A DNA stretch of 64,000 nucleotides, taken from Streptomyces sp. NBC_01463. GTDB taxonomy: Bacteria > Actinomycetota > Actinomycetes > Streptomycetales > Streptomycetaceae. Under the pieces are notes generated by a model that saw only the letters and a list, made by a program, of their open reading frames with translations, did no database searches and was not told where the DNA came from. The translations under genes and the position numbers were made by a program. The stretch covers positions 1,922,001-1,986,000 of the forward strand of contig CP109468.1 in the NCBI GenBank assembly GCA_036227345.1, given 5' to 3'. This document shows positions 24,780-32,848 of this stretch, piece by piece (position 1 is the stretch's first letter; every line of letters begins with the position of its first letter).

Positions 24780-25481
24780 TCAGGGGGCGGCGAAGTACGC
24801 GGTCAGGGTGGTGCCCGCCAGGTCCCGCATCTCGCGCGCGAGATGTGCCTGGTCGGCGCAGCCCGCCGCGAGCGCCGCCTCGGCGTACGGCATCCCTGAC
24901 CGGACGAGCGCCAGCGCCCGCTGGAGCCGCAGCACCCGGGCGAGCGTCTTGGGGCCGTAGCCGAAGGCGGCCAGCGAGCGGCGGTGCAGCTGGCGTGCGC
25001 CGAGGCCGACCGTGTGCGCGGTCCGCTCGACGGAGCGGCCGCTGTCCAGCTGGGCGGCGACGGCCCGCATCGCCTGGTCGGGCGGTTCCGCGTCCGCGGC
25101 CCGGCGCGCGGCGATGTCCTCCAGCGCCGCGCCAGGGTCGGCGGACCCGGCGACGCGTTCGGTGAGCTCCCGGACCAGCGGAGCCGGCCACAGATCGGCC
25201 AGGGCGACCCGGCGGTCCCGCAGCTCGTGCGCCGGTACGCCCAGCAGGGCGGGCGCCGTGCCGGGGGCGAAGCGGATGCCCGTGTACGTACCGCCGCCGC
25301 CCGGTCCGGACGGGGGTTCCGCGTGGGTGTCCGGGCCCGCGACGAGCAGCCTGCCGCCGATCCAGAGCAGATCCATGCAGCCGTCGGGCAGCACCGGGTG
25401 GACCGACCCCGGGTCCACGGTCAGGGACCAGACCTTCGCACCGTCGATCCGTGAGGTGCGCTCCTCGTACCTGTCGCCCAT
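24780..25481 (-). CDS. AraC-family transcriptional regulator
   Basis: This 233-residue protein has a C-terminal AraC helix-turn-helix pair (about residues 135-230), including [20 protein letters not shown] and [20 protein letters not shown]. The N-terminal part ([20 protein letters not shown]) is a DUF6597-like sensing domain often seen in small AraC proteins. ATG 25481 (MGDRYEERT) is preferred; a GTG at 25523 would add 14 residues of unlikely composition. The regulated genes are unknown, and the convergent VOC gene is the nearest candidate. Confidence 0.87.
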   Translation of the reverse strand: MGDRYEERTSRIDGAKVWSLTVDPGSVHPVLPDGCMDLLWIGGRLLVAGPDTHAEPPSGPGGGGTYTGIRFAPGTAPALLGVPAHELRDRRVALADLWPAPLVRELTERVAGSADPGAALEDIAARRAADAEPPDQAMRAVAAQLDSGRSVERTAHTVGLGARQLHRRSLAAFGYGPKTLARVLRLQRALALVRSGMPYAEAALAAGCADQAHLAREMRDLAGTTLTAYFAAP

Positions 25482-25536
25482 GACACCAGTCTCGCCGACG
25501 GCCGAAGGCGCTGCCGTCCTCACCCGGCGGCCGTCC

Positions 25537-26697
25537 TCACTCGGGGGGCGGCTGCGTCCTGTCCGTCTCCTTCTCGCGGCTCGGCTGGAGCCGGGACTTC
25601 ACGTCGTCGGGCGGCAGGAAGCGCGACCAACGCTCCGGGAACTCGGACGGCATGTAGGGGCTGTCCCCCTCGTCCATGTCGTCGTCCGGACCGTCGTACC
25701 GGCCCTCCGCCTGGGTGCGGGCCACGAACTCGGCCGCCTGGACCGCGCGCACCCGGTCGGTGGCCGCACGCGCCGCGGCCGTCGCCACCGAGGGCCACAC
25801 CCGGTCGATGGCGGCGTTGACCGCGGCGCCCACCAGCACCGCGAACGCGGAGATGCCGATCCACAGCAGCACCGCGATGGGGGCGGCCAGTGATCCGTAG
25901 ATCGTGGGCCCCTCGACCGTACTGGTGAGGTAGATCCGCAGCAGGAAACTGCCGAGCACCCATATCGCGATCGCCATCAGCGCGCCCGGCATGTCCTCGA
26001 TCCAGGGCGAGCGGACGGGGACGGACACGTGGTAGAGCGTCGTCAGGAAGGCGATCGACAGCACGATCACCAGCGGCCAGTACAGAACGCTTATGACCTC
26101 GGTGCCCCACGGGATGAACTCCACCACCCGGTCGGGGCCGACGACCAGCAGCGGCAGCACGACCGCACCCAGCAGCAGCGCCACCACGTACAGGAGGAAC
26201 GCGAGCATCCTGGTCTTCACGATGCCGCGGTGGCCGTCGAGCCCGTACATCACGGTGATCGTGTCGATGAAGACGTTCACCGCGCGCGAGCCGGACCAGA
26301 GGGCGATCGCGAAACCGATGGAGATGACGTCGGGCCGGGCCCCGGTGGTCACGTCCGCCAGGAGCGGTTTGGCGAAGTCGTTGACGCCCCGCTCGGAGAG
26401 CACCGTCTGCGCGGCGCTGAGGATGTTGCGCTCGATGGAGGCGACCGTGGTGGTGCTGGTCCACTCGTCGACGTACCCGAGCAGGCCGATCAGTCCGAGC
26501 AGGAGCGGCGGCAGGGACAGCAGGGTGAAGAACGCCGCCTCGGCGGCGAGTCCCAGAATGCGGTACTCCATGCACGAGTTGACGGTGTCCTTCAGCAACT
26601 GCCAGGCCAGCTGCCGCTTGGACACGTTGCGGTAGAGCACTCGGGCCCGGTGGAGCCGGCCCGGTGGCCGCTCGGGTGTTTCATTTGCTGCCTGCAC
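25537..26697 (-). CDS. YihY/BrkB-family membrane protein
   Basis: This 386-residue integral membrane protein has about six hydrophobic segments: [20 protein letters not shown], a central [20 protein letters not shown], and [20 protein letters not shown] near residue 280. A charged cytoplasmic tail (about 310-386) follows, rich in Asp, Glu and Arg. The family was once called RNase BN by mistake, and its role is unsettled (a transporter or envelope function is suggested). GTG 26697 sits only 6 nt after a TACGGT -10 element on this strand, so its mRNA is probably leaderless. It shares that element with the divergent AidB-like gene. Confidence 0.88.
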   Translation of the reverse strand: MQAANETPERPPGRLHRARVLYRNVSKRQLAWQLLKDTVNSCMEYRILGLAAEAAFFTLLSLPPLLLGLIGLLGYVDEWTSTTTVASIERNILSAAQTVLSERGVNDFAKPLLADVTTGARPDVISIGFAIALWSGSRAVNVFIDTITVMYGLDGHRGIVKTRMLAFLLYVVALLLGAVVLPLLVVGPDRVVEFIPWGTEVISVLYWPLVIVLSIAFLTTLYHVSVPVRSPWIEDMPGALMAIAIWVLGSFLLRIYLTSTVEGPTIYGSLAAPIAVLLWIGISAFAVLVGAAVNAAIDRVWPSVATAAARAATDRVRAVQAAEFVARTQAEGRYDGPDDDMDEGDSPYMPSEFPERWSRFLPPDDVKSRLQPSREKETDRTQPPPE

Positions 26698-26702
26698 GTC
26701 CT

Positions 26703-26709
26703 TACCGTA
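26703..26709. promoter_or_regulatory. Shared bidirectional -10 element of the yihY-like and aidB-like genes
   Basis: TACCGT on the plus strand (26703-26708) and TACGGT on the minus strand (26709-26704) overlap. Each ends exactly 6 nt before a start codon: ATG 26715 rightwards and GTG 26697 leftwards. Only 17 nt separate the two coding regions, which leaves no room for two conventional leaders. Confidence 0.6.
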
Positions 26710-26714
26710 TCGGC

Positions 26715-28352
26715 ATGGCAGCCAGCACCCACACCGTGTCCAACCAGGCCCCTCCGCTCCTCGGCTACGACGTGTTCGCAGCGGACGCGGTGCTCACCGA
26801 AGCCGTGGCGAGACACCTCCCGGCGGACCTCCTCGACGAGGCGCGGGACGGGCTCGGCGAGCTCGGCCGGTCCGCCGGTTCCGCCCAGGCCGCCCAGTGG
26901 GCGGCGCAGGCCGACGGGAATCCGCCGAAGCTGCGCAGCCACGACCGCTACGGGAACCGCGTCGACGAGGTGGAGTTCCATCCGGCCTGGCACCGGCTGC
27001 TCGGCCACGGGGTCACCGCGGGGCTGACCGACGCCTGGGACCGGCCGGGCGGCCATGTGCGCCGGGCCGCCGGTTTCCTGGTGTGGACGCAGGCCGAGGC
27101 GGGCCACGGCTGCCCGCTCTCGATGACCCACGCGGCGGTGCCCGCGCTGCGCACCGATCCGGCCGTGGCCGCCGAGTGGGAGCCGCTGCTGACCTCGCAC
27201 GCGTACGAGGAGGGGCTGCGGCCGGTCGCGGAGAAGGCCGGGGCCCTTCTCGGGATGGGCATGACGGAGAAGCAGGGCGGATCGGACCTGCGGGCCGGCA
27301 CGACACGGGCCGAACCGCTGGCCGCCGAGGGCGAGTACCTGCTCACCGGGCACAAGTGGTTCTGCTCGGCGCCGATGTCCGACGGGTTCCTGGTGCTGGC
27401 GCAGGCCCCCGGCGGGCTGACGTGCTTCCTGCTGCCCCGGGTGCTGCCGGACGGCACGCGCAACGTGTTCGCGATCCAGCGGCTCAAGGACAAGCTGGGC
27501 AACCGGTCCAACGCCTCGGCCGAGGTCGAGTTCGACGGTACGTGGGTGCGGCGCATCGGTGAGGAGGGGCGCGGGGTGCGCACCGTCATCGGCATGGTGG
27601 CGGCGACCCGGCTGGACTGTGTGACGGGCTCGGCGGCGCTGATGCGGCAGGCGGTGGCCCAGGCGGTCCACCACGCCACGTACCGCAGCGCGTTCGGCGG
27701 GGTGCTGGCCGACAAGCCGCTGATGCGCAACGTGCTGGCCGATCTGGCGCTGGAGTCGGAGGCGGCGACGGTGCTGGCGATGCGGCTCGCGGCGGCGTAC
27801 GACGCCGGGACCGAGAACGAGGCGGCGTTCCTGCGCATCGCGGTGCCCACGGCGAAGTACTGGGTGACGAAGCGGTGCACGCCGCTGGTGGGCGAGGCGC
27901 TCGAATGCCTGGGCGGCAACGGCTACGTGGAGGAGTCGGGCATGCCGCGGCTGCTGCGCGAGGCGCCGCTCAACTCGATCTGGGAGGGCTCGGGGAACGT
28001 CCAGGCGCTCGACGTACTGCGGGCGCTGCAGCGCGAGCCGCTCGCGCTCAACGCGTTCCTCCAGGAGGTGGGCCGGGCGCGCGGCGCCGACCACCGGCTC
28101 GACCGGGCGATCAGGGACCTGCTCACCGAGCTCGCCGATCTGGAGGGGATCGAGGCACGGGCCCGCCGGCTCGTGGAGCGGATGGCGCTGGTGCTCCAGG
28201 GTTCGCTGCTGGTGCGCTGGGCGCCGCCGGAGGTGGCCGACGCGTTCTGCGCGTCACGGCTGGGCGGGGACTGGGGTTCGGCCTTCGGGACGCTGCCGCA
28301 CACCCTGGACCTGGCATCGGTCGTGGCACGGGCCCGGCCCGTGGAGCGCTGA
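26715..28352 (+). CDS. AidB-like acyl-CoA dehydrogenase family flavoprotein
   Basis: This 545-residue protein matches the length and layout of E. coli AidB: an N-terminal extension with YGNRVDEVEFHPAWHRLL, a beta domain with MGMTEKQGGSDLRAGTT, RLKDKLGNRSNASAEVEF, and a C-terminal region with CLGGNGYVEESGMPRLLREAPLNSIWEGSGNV. AidB binds FAD and DNA and is linked to protection from alkylation, while other relatives are ordinary acyl-CoA dehydrogenases. No ribosome binding site precedes ATG 26715, and a TACCGT -10 lies 6 nt before it. A strong hairpin follows the gene. Confidence 0.88.
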   Translation: MAASTHTVSNQAPPLLGYDVFAADAVLTEAVARHLPADLLDEARDGLGELGRSAGSAQAAQWAAQADGNPPKLRSHDRYGNRVDEVEFHPAWHRLLGHGVTAGLTDAWDRPGGHVRRAAGFLVWTQAEAGHGCPLSMTHAAVPALRTDPAVAAEWEPLLTSHAYEEGLRPVAEKAGALLGMGMTEKQGGSDLRAGTTRAEPLAAEGEYLLTGHKWFCSAPMSDGFLVLAQAPGGLTCFLLPRVLPDGTRNVFAIQRLKDKLGNRSNASAEVEFDGTWVRRIGEEGRGVRTVIGMVAATRLDCVTGSAALMRQAVAQAVHHATYRSAFGGVLADKPLMRNVLADLALESEAATVLAMRLAAAYDAGTENEAAFLRIAVPTAKYWVTKRCTPLVGEALECLGGNGYVEESGMPRLLREAPLNSIWEGSGNVQALDVLRALQREPLALNAFLQEVGRARGADHRLDRAIRDLLTELADLEGIEARARRLVERMALVLQGSLLVRWAPPEVADAFCASRLGGDWGSAFGTLPHTLDLASVVARARPVER

Positions 28353-28379
28353 CCGGCAGCGGCGGGGGAAACAGCAACA

Positions 28380-28413
28380 GGGGGTGGTGCTGCGCCGACA
28401 CGGCACCACCCCC
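28380..28413 (+). terminator. Hairpin terminator after the aidB-like gene
   Basis: The 11-bp perfect stem GGGGGTGGTGC / GCACCACCCCC with a 12-nt loop starts 28 nt after the stop codon. Confidence 0.7.
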
Positions 28414-28498
28414 CATGCTGTACACACCGGACTTCGGGGCCGAAACCCCGCCGTGCGGTGTAGCGCCACTCTTGTACGGTCGGGGGGCTGTCGCCAGA

Positions 28499-28532
28499 GT
28501 TGCAGAGGGTTGCAACCATTGTGTGGAGTTGC
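28499..28532. promoter_or_regulatory. Phased GTTGC repeats upstream of the GAF regulator gene
   Basis: GTTGC occurs at 28499, 28509 and 28528, i.e. 10 and 19 bp apart, about one and two helical turns. The middle copy is part of the perfect palindrome GGTTGCAACC (28508-28517). The cluster lies 83 nt before the regulator start and may be its autoregulatory site. Confidence 0.5.
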
Positions 28533-28614
28533 GGTGCCGCGGCTTCGGCGGCGGCAGGATGGGTCCGGTGACCCTTGGCACGGGCCCGGCACTGGCATCT
28601 AGGGGGAATCCGGC

Positions 28615-29895
28615 GTGGAGACAAGTCCTGTCGATGTGATGCGGCTGTCGGACCAGGGGTCCGAGCGGGCCGCGCGCCGCCTCCACCGGGCCCGGGAGGC
28701 GAGGATGGCCGGCGACCGGATGCCGGTCAGGCCGCGGGCCGAGATCGGGGCCTCGTGGGACCGGGTGCTGCGCCGCGGCATCGATCCCGAGCAGTCCACC
28801 GAGAGCGTGCTGCTGGAGCTGGAGGAGATCGAGCACCGGCGCCGGAGTTCCACGCTGGGCGAGATCATGCCGCTGCTCAGCGACGGTCTGGTGAGCATCG
28901 CGGACGCCTCGCAGCAGATCATGGTCGTCACCGATGTGGACGGCCGGGTGCTGTGGCGCCAGGGCAACACGGGCGTGCTGCGCAGGGCCGACGACATCTG
29001 TCTCTCCGAGGGCGCCGCCTGGTCGGAGGAGATCACCGGCACCAACGCGATCGGTACGGCGCTCGCCTCCCGGGCCGCGGTGCAGGTCCACTCCGCGGAG
29101 CACTTCGTGCGCAGCCTCCACGGCTGGACGTGCGCGGCGGCCCCGGTGCGCGATCCGCGGGACGGCCGGCTGATGGGGATCGTCGACATCAGCGGTCCGG
29201 CGAACACGTTCCATCCGACGACGCTCGCCCTGGTCGGGTCGGTGGCCCGGCTGGCGGAGAGCGAGATCCGCAACCGGCATCTGCAGTCCATCGACCGGCT
29301 GCGCTCGGTGGCGGCGCCGATGCTGTGCAGGCTGGGCGGCCGCGCGCTGGCCGTGGACGGCAACGGCTGGCTGGCCGCCGTCACCGGGATGCCGCCGGTG
29401 GACCGGCTGCCGCTGCCGAAGTCCGTGCAGCCGGGCCGGATCTGGCTGCCCTCGCTCGGGATGTGCCGGGTGGAGCCGCTGCCGGGCGGCTGGCTGGTGC
29501 AGGTGGCCGACGGTGCGCTGGACAGCCCGCCGCGCCGGGTGGTGCTCGATCTGAGCCTGCCGCGCGGCCTCGCGGTGAACGTGGTCAGCCCGGTGGGCAC
29601 GTGGACGCAGCGCCTCTCGCCCCGCCACGCCGAGCTGTTGTACGCGCTGGCCCTGCACCGCGAGGGGCGCACGGCGTCCGAGCTGGCGGAGGACCTGTTC
29701 GGCGACCCGACCAGGACGGTGACGGTCCGGGCCGAGATCTCGCGGCTGCGGCGCCATCTCGCCGAGGTGCTGGCGCACCGCCCGTACCGCTTCGGCGACG
29801 GCGTCGAGGTGGAGGTCATCCGGCCCGAGCACCCGGGCGATCTGCTGCCGCGGTCGAAGGCCCCGGTGGTGGTGGCGGCGCGCAACGCCTCCTGA
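28615..29895 (+). CDS. GAF-domain sensor with C-terminal winged helix
   Basis: This 426-residue protein resembles the sensory half of AcoR-type activators. An N-terminal helix with PRAEIGASWDRVLRRGIDPE is followed by a GAF domain at about residues 85-210 (TDVDGRVLWRQGN, WSEEITGTNAIGTALASRAA). The AAA+ sigma-54 domain of AcoR is absent. Instead there is a C-terminal helix-turn-helix (about 340-390, LSPRHAELLYALALHREGR, TASELAEDLFGD). Such proteins control acyl- or alcohol-related genes in actinobacteria. GTG 28615 has AGGGGG at 8 nt. It is monocistronic; the phased GTTGC repeats upstream may be its site. Confidence 0.86.
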   Translation: METSPVDVMRLSDQGSERAARRLHRAREARMAGDRMPVRPRAEIGASWDRVLRRGIDPEQSTESVLLELEEIEHRRRSSTLGEIMPLLSDGLVSIADASQQIMVVTDVDGRVLWRQGNTGVLRRADDICLSEGAAWSEEITGTNAIGTALASRAAVQVHSAEHFVRSLHGWTCAAAPVRDPRDGRLMGIVDISGPANTFHPTTLALVGSVARLAESEIRNRHLQSIDRLRSVAAPMLCRLGGRALAVDGNGWLAAVTGMPPVDRLPLPKSVQPGRIWLPSLGMCRVEPLPGGWLVQVADGALDSPPRRVVLDLSLPRGLAVNVVSPVGTWTQRLSPRHAELLYALALHREGRTASELAEDLFGDPTRTVTVRAEISRLRRHLAEVLAHRPYRFGDGVEVEVIRPEHPGDLLPRSKAPVVVAARNAS

Positions 29896-29960
29896 GCGGT
29901 GTGGAGCGCCTCCCCCGCGGTGTTCCCGCAGGTCCTGGGCGTCGGCTCGGCGGTCCCGGG

Positions 29961-29990
29961 TTGGGCCGGGGCAGCGGGGCATGGTTTTCT
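29961..29990 (+). promoter_or_regulatory. Possible leaderless promoter of the GNAT gene
   Basis: TTGGGC-N18-TTTTCT ends 7 nt before ATG 29998, where no ribosome binding site is seen. Confidence 0.35.
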
Positions 29991-29997
29991 GGCAGCC

Positions 29998-30606
29998 ATG
30001 AGCAACCCCGAGCGCCCCGCCGACCCGACCGCCGCCGAGGTGACCGTCTGGTCCCTGGAGCAGACCTCCCCCGACGAGCTGCGCCCCTCGGCCGTACCGG
30101 ACCGGGACGTACGGATCGTCCGGTCGGAGGTGCCGCTGCCCGAGTTCAGCCGGTTCCTCTACACGGCCGTCGGCGGCGACATCCAGTGGACGGACCGGCT
30201 GCCGATGACGTACGCGCAGTGGCAGGAGGCGCTGGACCGGCCGGGTGCGGAGACCTGGGTGGCGTACGCGAACGGGACGCCGGCCGGCTACATCGAGCTG
30301 GACCCGCAGGACGACGGCGTCGTCGAGATCATGTACTTCGGCCTCATCCCGGCCTTCCGGGGACAGCGGATCGGCGGACATCTCCTCTCCCACGGGACGG
30401 CCCGCGCCTGGGACCTGGCGGAGCGGTGGCCGGAACGGCCCGAGACGAAGCGGGTGTGGGTGCACACCTGCTCCAAGGACGGGCCGCACGCCATGGACAA
30501 CTATCTGCGCCGCGGCTTCCGGCTCTTCGACACCCGCACGGAGCTGGAGTCCGAGGTCGCCACCCCGGGTCCGTGGCCCGGATCAGGACGCACGCTCCTT
30601 CCGTAG
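29998..30606 (+). CDS. GNAT-family N-acetyltransferase
   Basis: This 202-residue protein has a GNAT fold: PAGYIELDPQDDGVVEIMYFG for strands 3-4, the acetyl-CoA loop LIPAFRGQRIGGHLLSHGTA (the R/Q-x-x-G-x-G/A motif) and NYLRRGFRLFDTRTE at the end. The acceptor substrate is unknown. ATG 29998 is chosen because the protein then starts with a short polar tail; upstream in-frame codons give low-complexity sequence. It is followed by a hairpin terminator and is not part of the sulfur operon. Confidence 0.83.
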   Translation: MSNPERPADPTAAEVTVWSLEQTSPDELRPSAVPDRDVRIVRSEVPLPEFSRFLYTAVGGDIQWTDRLPMTYAQWQEALDRPGAETWVAYANGTPAGYIELDPQDDGVVEIMYFGLIPAFRGQRIGGHLLSHGTARAWDLAERWPERPETKRVWVHTCSKDGPHAMDNYLRRGFRLFDTRTELESEVATPGPWPGSGRTLLP

Positions 30607-30664
30607 GCATCCGGGACATCCCGCGCTGGAAATGCACGTGGTTGTCCGGTTTTCCGGGGAACCC

Positions 30665-30692
30665 GGCACCCGTCGACGACGTGACGGGTGCC
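30665..30692 (+). terminator. Hairpin terminator after the GNAT gene
   Basis: The perfect 10-bp stem GGCACCCGTC / GACGGGTGCC with an 8-nt loop separates the GNAT gene from the sulfur operon promoter. Confidence 0.65.
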
Positions 30693-30740
30693 ACATCGTC
30701 TCACCTGTCGGGACAGTCTCGTCCACATCATGGATAGTGG

Positions 30741-30770
30741 TGGACTGCCCCGAGATCCGCGTGACACGCT
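30741..30770 (+). promoter_or_regulatory. Predicted promoter of the sulfate assimilation operon
   Basis: TGGACT-N18-CACGCT ends 6 nt before the leader peptide ATG, which would make the leader peptide the first thing read on the mRNA. Short inverted arms GTCCAC (30721-30726) and GTGGAC (30739-30744) flank and overlap the -35 and may bind a regulator. Confidence 0.5.
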
Positions 30771-30776
30771 TCCGTC

Positions 30777-30860
30777 ATGTCTGGAACTGGAATTGCCTTG
30801 GTGAGTCGACGCCACGTCGACCTCGGCCGCATGTCCAGCGCCATCTGTCCGGCGAGCTGA
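30777..30860 (+). CDS. 27-residue leader peptide of the sulfate assimilation operon
   Basis: A short open frame encodes 27 residues with the core SRRHVDLGRMSSAICPAS. Actinobacterial leader peptides with an RRHVDL core and cysteine codons before the stop are known upstream of sulfur genes. In mycobacteria, Cys codons in such upstream frames let ribosome stalling report cysteine supply. Here there is one Cys codon four codons before the stop. The frame starts 6 nt after a -10 element and ends 114 nt before sir. A hairpin at 30901-30934 lies between them. A sensing role is an inference from this layout. Confidence 0.8.
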   Translation: MSGTGIALVSRRHVDLGRMSSAICPAS

Positions 30861-30900
30861 GAGTTCCAGCACCGCCGCGATCCCCCTTTCTCTGCAAATC

Positions 30901-30934
30901 CTGCGCACCGCCGCGCCTCGACGCGAGTGTGCAG
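30901..30934 (+). promoter_or_regulatory. RNA hairpin in the sir leader
   Basis: CTGCGCAC (30901-30908) pairs with GTGTGCAG (30927-30934) over 8 bp including one G-U pair, and the GC-rich loop can pair further. It lies between the leader peptide stop and the sir ribosome binding site, where ribosome position on the leader could change folding. Confidence 0.5.
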
Positions 30935-30974
30935 TTCAGAGCCGCCCTCCTGCAGTCCCGAAGGACGTACTGTC

Positions 30975-32672
30975 ATGGCCGCTACCCCGGAACAGCCTGC
31001 GCCCGCCACGCCCCGCCGCAAGGCAGGACGCCACCGTGGCGAAGGTCAGTGGGCCCTGGGGCACTACACCCCACTCAACGGCAATGAGCAGTTCAAGAAG
31101 GACGACGACAGTCTCAACGTGCGGACGCGCATTGAGACGATCTACTCGAAGCGCGGCTTCGACTCGATCGACCCCAACGACCTTCGCGGACGCATGCGCT
31201 GGTGGGGGCTGTACACCCAGCGCAAGCCCGGCATCGACGGCGGCAAGACCGCCGTGCTGGAGCCGGAGGAGCTGGACGACCGCTACTTCATGCTGCGGGT
31301 CCGGATCGACGGCGGCCGGCTGACCGCCGCGCAGCTGCGGGCGATCGGTGAGGTCTCCCGGGACTACGCGCGGGGCACCGCCGACGTCACCGACCGCCAG
31401 AACATCCAGCTGCACTGGATCCGCATCGAGGACGTCCCGGCCATCTGGCAGAAGCTGGAGGCCGTCGGCCTGTCCACGACGGAGGCCTGCGGCGACTGCC
31501 CCCGAGTGATCATCGGCTCCCCGGTGGCGGGGATCGCCGCCGACGAGATCATCGACGGGACCCCGGCGGTCGACGAGATCCACGACCGTTACATCGGCAG
31601 CAAGGAGTTCTCCAACCTGCCGCGCAAGTTCAAGACCGCGATCTCCGGCTCGCCCGTGCAGGACGTGGTCCACGAGATCAACGACATCGCCTTCGTCGGC
31701 GTCGTCCACCCCGAGCACGGCCCCGGCTTCGACCTCTGGGTCGGCGGCGGCCTCTCGACCAACCCGCGGCTCGCCGAACGCCTCGGCGCCTGGGTCCCGT
31801 TGCACGAGGTCTCCGATGTCTGGGCCGGCGTGGTCGGGATCTTCCGGGACTACGGCTACCGGCGGCTGCGCACCCGTGCCCGGCTGAAGTTCCTGATGGC
31901 CGACTGGGGCCCCGCCAAGTTCCGCCAGGTGCTGGAGGACGAGTACCTCAAGCGCCCGCTGCTCGACGGCCCCGCACCCGAGCAGCCCAGCAGCCGCTGG
32001 CGCGACCACGTGGGCGTCCACGAGCAGCAGGACGGCCGCCTCTACGTCGGCTTCGCGCCCCGCGTCGGCCGGGTCGACGGCCCTACCCTGACCAAGATCG
32101 CCGATCTGGCAGCCGCGCACGGATCGGACCGGCTGCGCACCACCGTCGAGCAGAAGATGCTGATCCTCGACGTGGAGCCGGACCAGGTCGACTCCCTGGT
32201 GGCCGGCCTCGAGGAGCTCGGCTTCCAGGTGAAGCCGTCCCCGTTCCGCCGCGGCACGATGGCCTGCACCGGCATCGAGTACTGCAAGCTGGCGATCGTC
32301 GAGACCAAGGCGCGCGGCGCCTCGCTCATCGACGAACTGGAGCGCCGCATGCCGGAGTTCGACGAGCCGCTCACCATCAACATCAACGGCTGCCCCAACG
32401 CCTGTGCCCGTATCCAGACCGCCGACATCGGCCTCAAGGGCCAGCTCATGCTGGACGGCGAGGGCAACCAGGTGGAGGGCTACCAGGTGCACCTGGGCGG
32501 CGCGCTCGGCCTGGAGGCCGGCTTCGGCCGCAAGGTCCGTGGCCTGAAGGTCACTTCGGCCGAACTGCCCGACTACGTCGAGCGGGTCCTCGGGAACTTC
32601 CAGAAGGAGCGCGAGGGCGACGAGCGCTTCGCGACCTGGGCGGCCCGGGCCAGTGCGGAGTCGCTGTCATGA
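30975..32672 (+). CDS. sir: Assimilatory sulfite reductase (ferredoxin type)
   Basis: This 565-residue siroheme and [4Fe-4S] enzyme reduces sulfite to sulfide in the cytoplasm. The cluster and siroheme ligands are the pairs Cys431-Cys437 (ACTGIEYC) and Cys473-Cys477 (NGCPNAC). Two nitrite/sulfite reductase repeats with ferredoxin-like domains precede each half. ATG 30975 follows GAAGGA. Nitrite reductase has the same fold, but the APS reductase, kinase, sulfurylase and siroheme chelatase downstream make sulfite the clear substrate. Expression probably depends on the leader peptide region. Confidence 0.94.
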   Translation: MAATPEQPAPATPRRKAGRHRGEGQWALGHYTPLNGNEQFKKDDDSLNVRTRIETIYSKRGFDSIDPNDLRGRMRWWGLYTQRKPGIDGGKTAVLEPEELDDRYFMLRVRIDGGRLTAAQLRAIGEVSRDYARGTADVTDRQNIQLHWIRIEDVPAIWQKLEAVGLSTTEACGDCPRVIIGSPVAGIAADEIIDGTPAVDEIHDRYIGSKEFSNLPRKFKTAISGSPVQDVVHEINDIAFVGVVHPEHGPGFDLWVGGGLSTNPRLAERLGAWVPLHEVSDVWAGVVGIFRDYGYRRLRTRARLKFLMADWGPAKFRQVLEDEYLKRPLLDGPAPEQPSSRWRDHVGVHEQQDGRLYVGFAPRVGRVDGPTLTKIADLAAAHGSDRLRTTVEQKMLILDVEPDQVDSLVAGLEELGFQVKPSPFRRGTMACTGIEYCKLAIVETKARGASLIDELERRMPEFDEPLTININGCPNACARIQTADIGLKGQLMLDGEGNQVEGYQVHLGGALGLEAGFGRKVRGLKVTSAELPDYVERVLGNFQKEREGDERFATWAARASAESLS

Positions 32673-32848
32673 GCGAGCGCGCGGCACCGTTCCACTGCCC
32701 CTACTGCGGCGACGAGGACCTGCGCCCGCACGAGACGGGGCACGGGGCCTGGGAATGCGCCTCCTGCAACCGGGCGTTCCAGCTGAAGTTCCTGGGTCTG
32801 CTGACCCGGGGACTGCAGCGCAACGACGTTGAAGGGGACGGGATATGA
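32669..32848 (+). CDS. 59-residue zinc ribbon protein of the sulfate operon
   Basis: The frame starts at ATG overlapping the sir stop (ATGA) and ends overlapping the cysH ATG, so it is translationally coupled on both sides. The product starts MSERAAPFHCPYCG and has two CxxC knuckles, Cys10-Pro-Tyr-Cys13 and Cys30-Ala-Ser-Cys33, as in a zinc ribbon, then a helical basic C-terminus. The same small gene occupies this place in sulfur operons of other streptomycetes as far as I recall. Its function is unknown. A role next to sulfite reductase or APS reductase is suggested by position alone. Confidence 0.88.
   Translation: MSERAAPFHCPYCGDEDLRPHETGHGAWECASCNRAFQLKFLGLLTRGLQRNDVEGDGI

Noticed and set aside
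30975..32672. Nitrite reductase as the identity of sir
   Set aside because: Motifs fit both, but the operon is entirely sulfate assimilation (cysH, cysC, cysD, cysN, siroheme chelatase).
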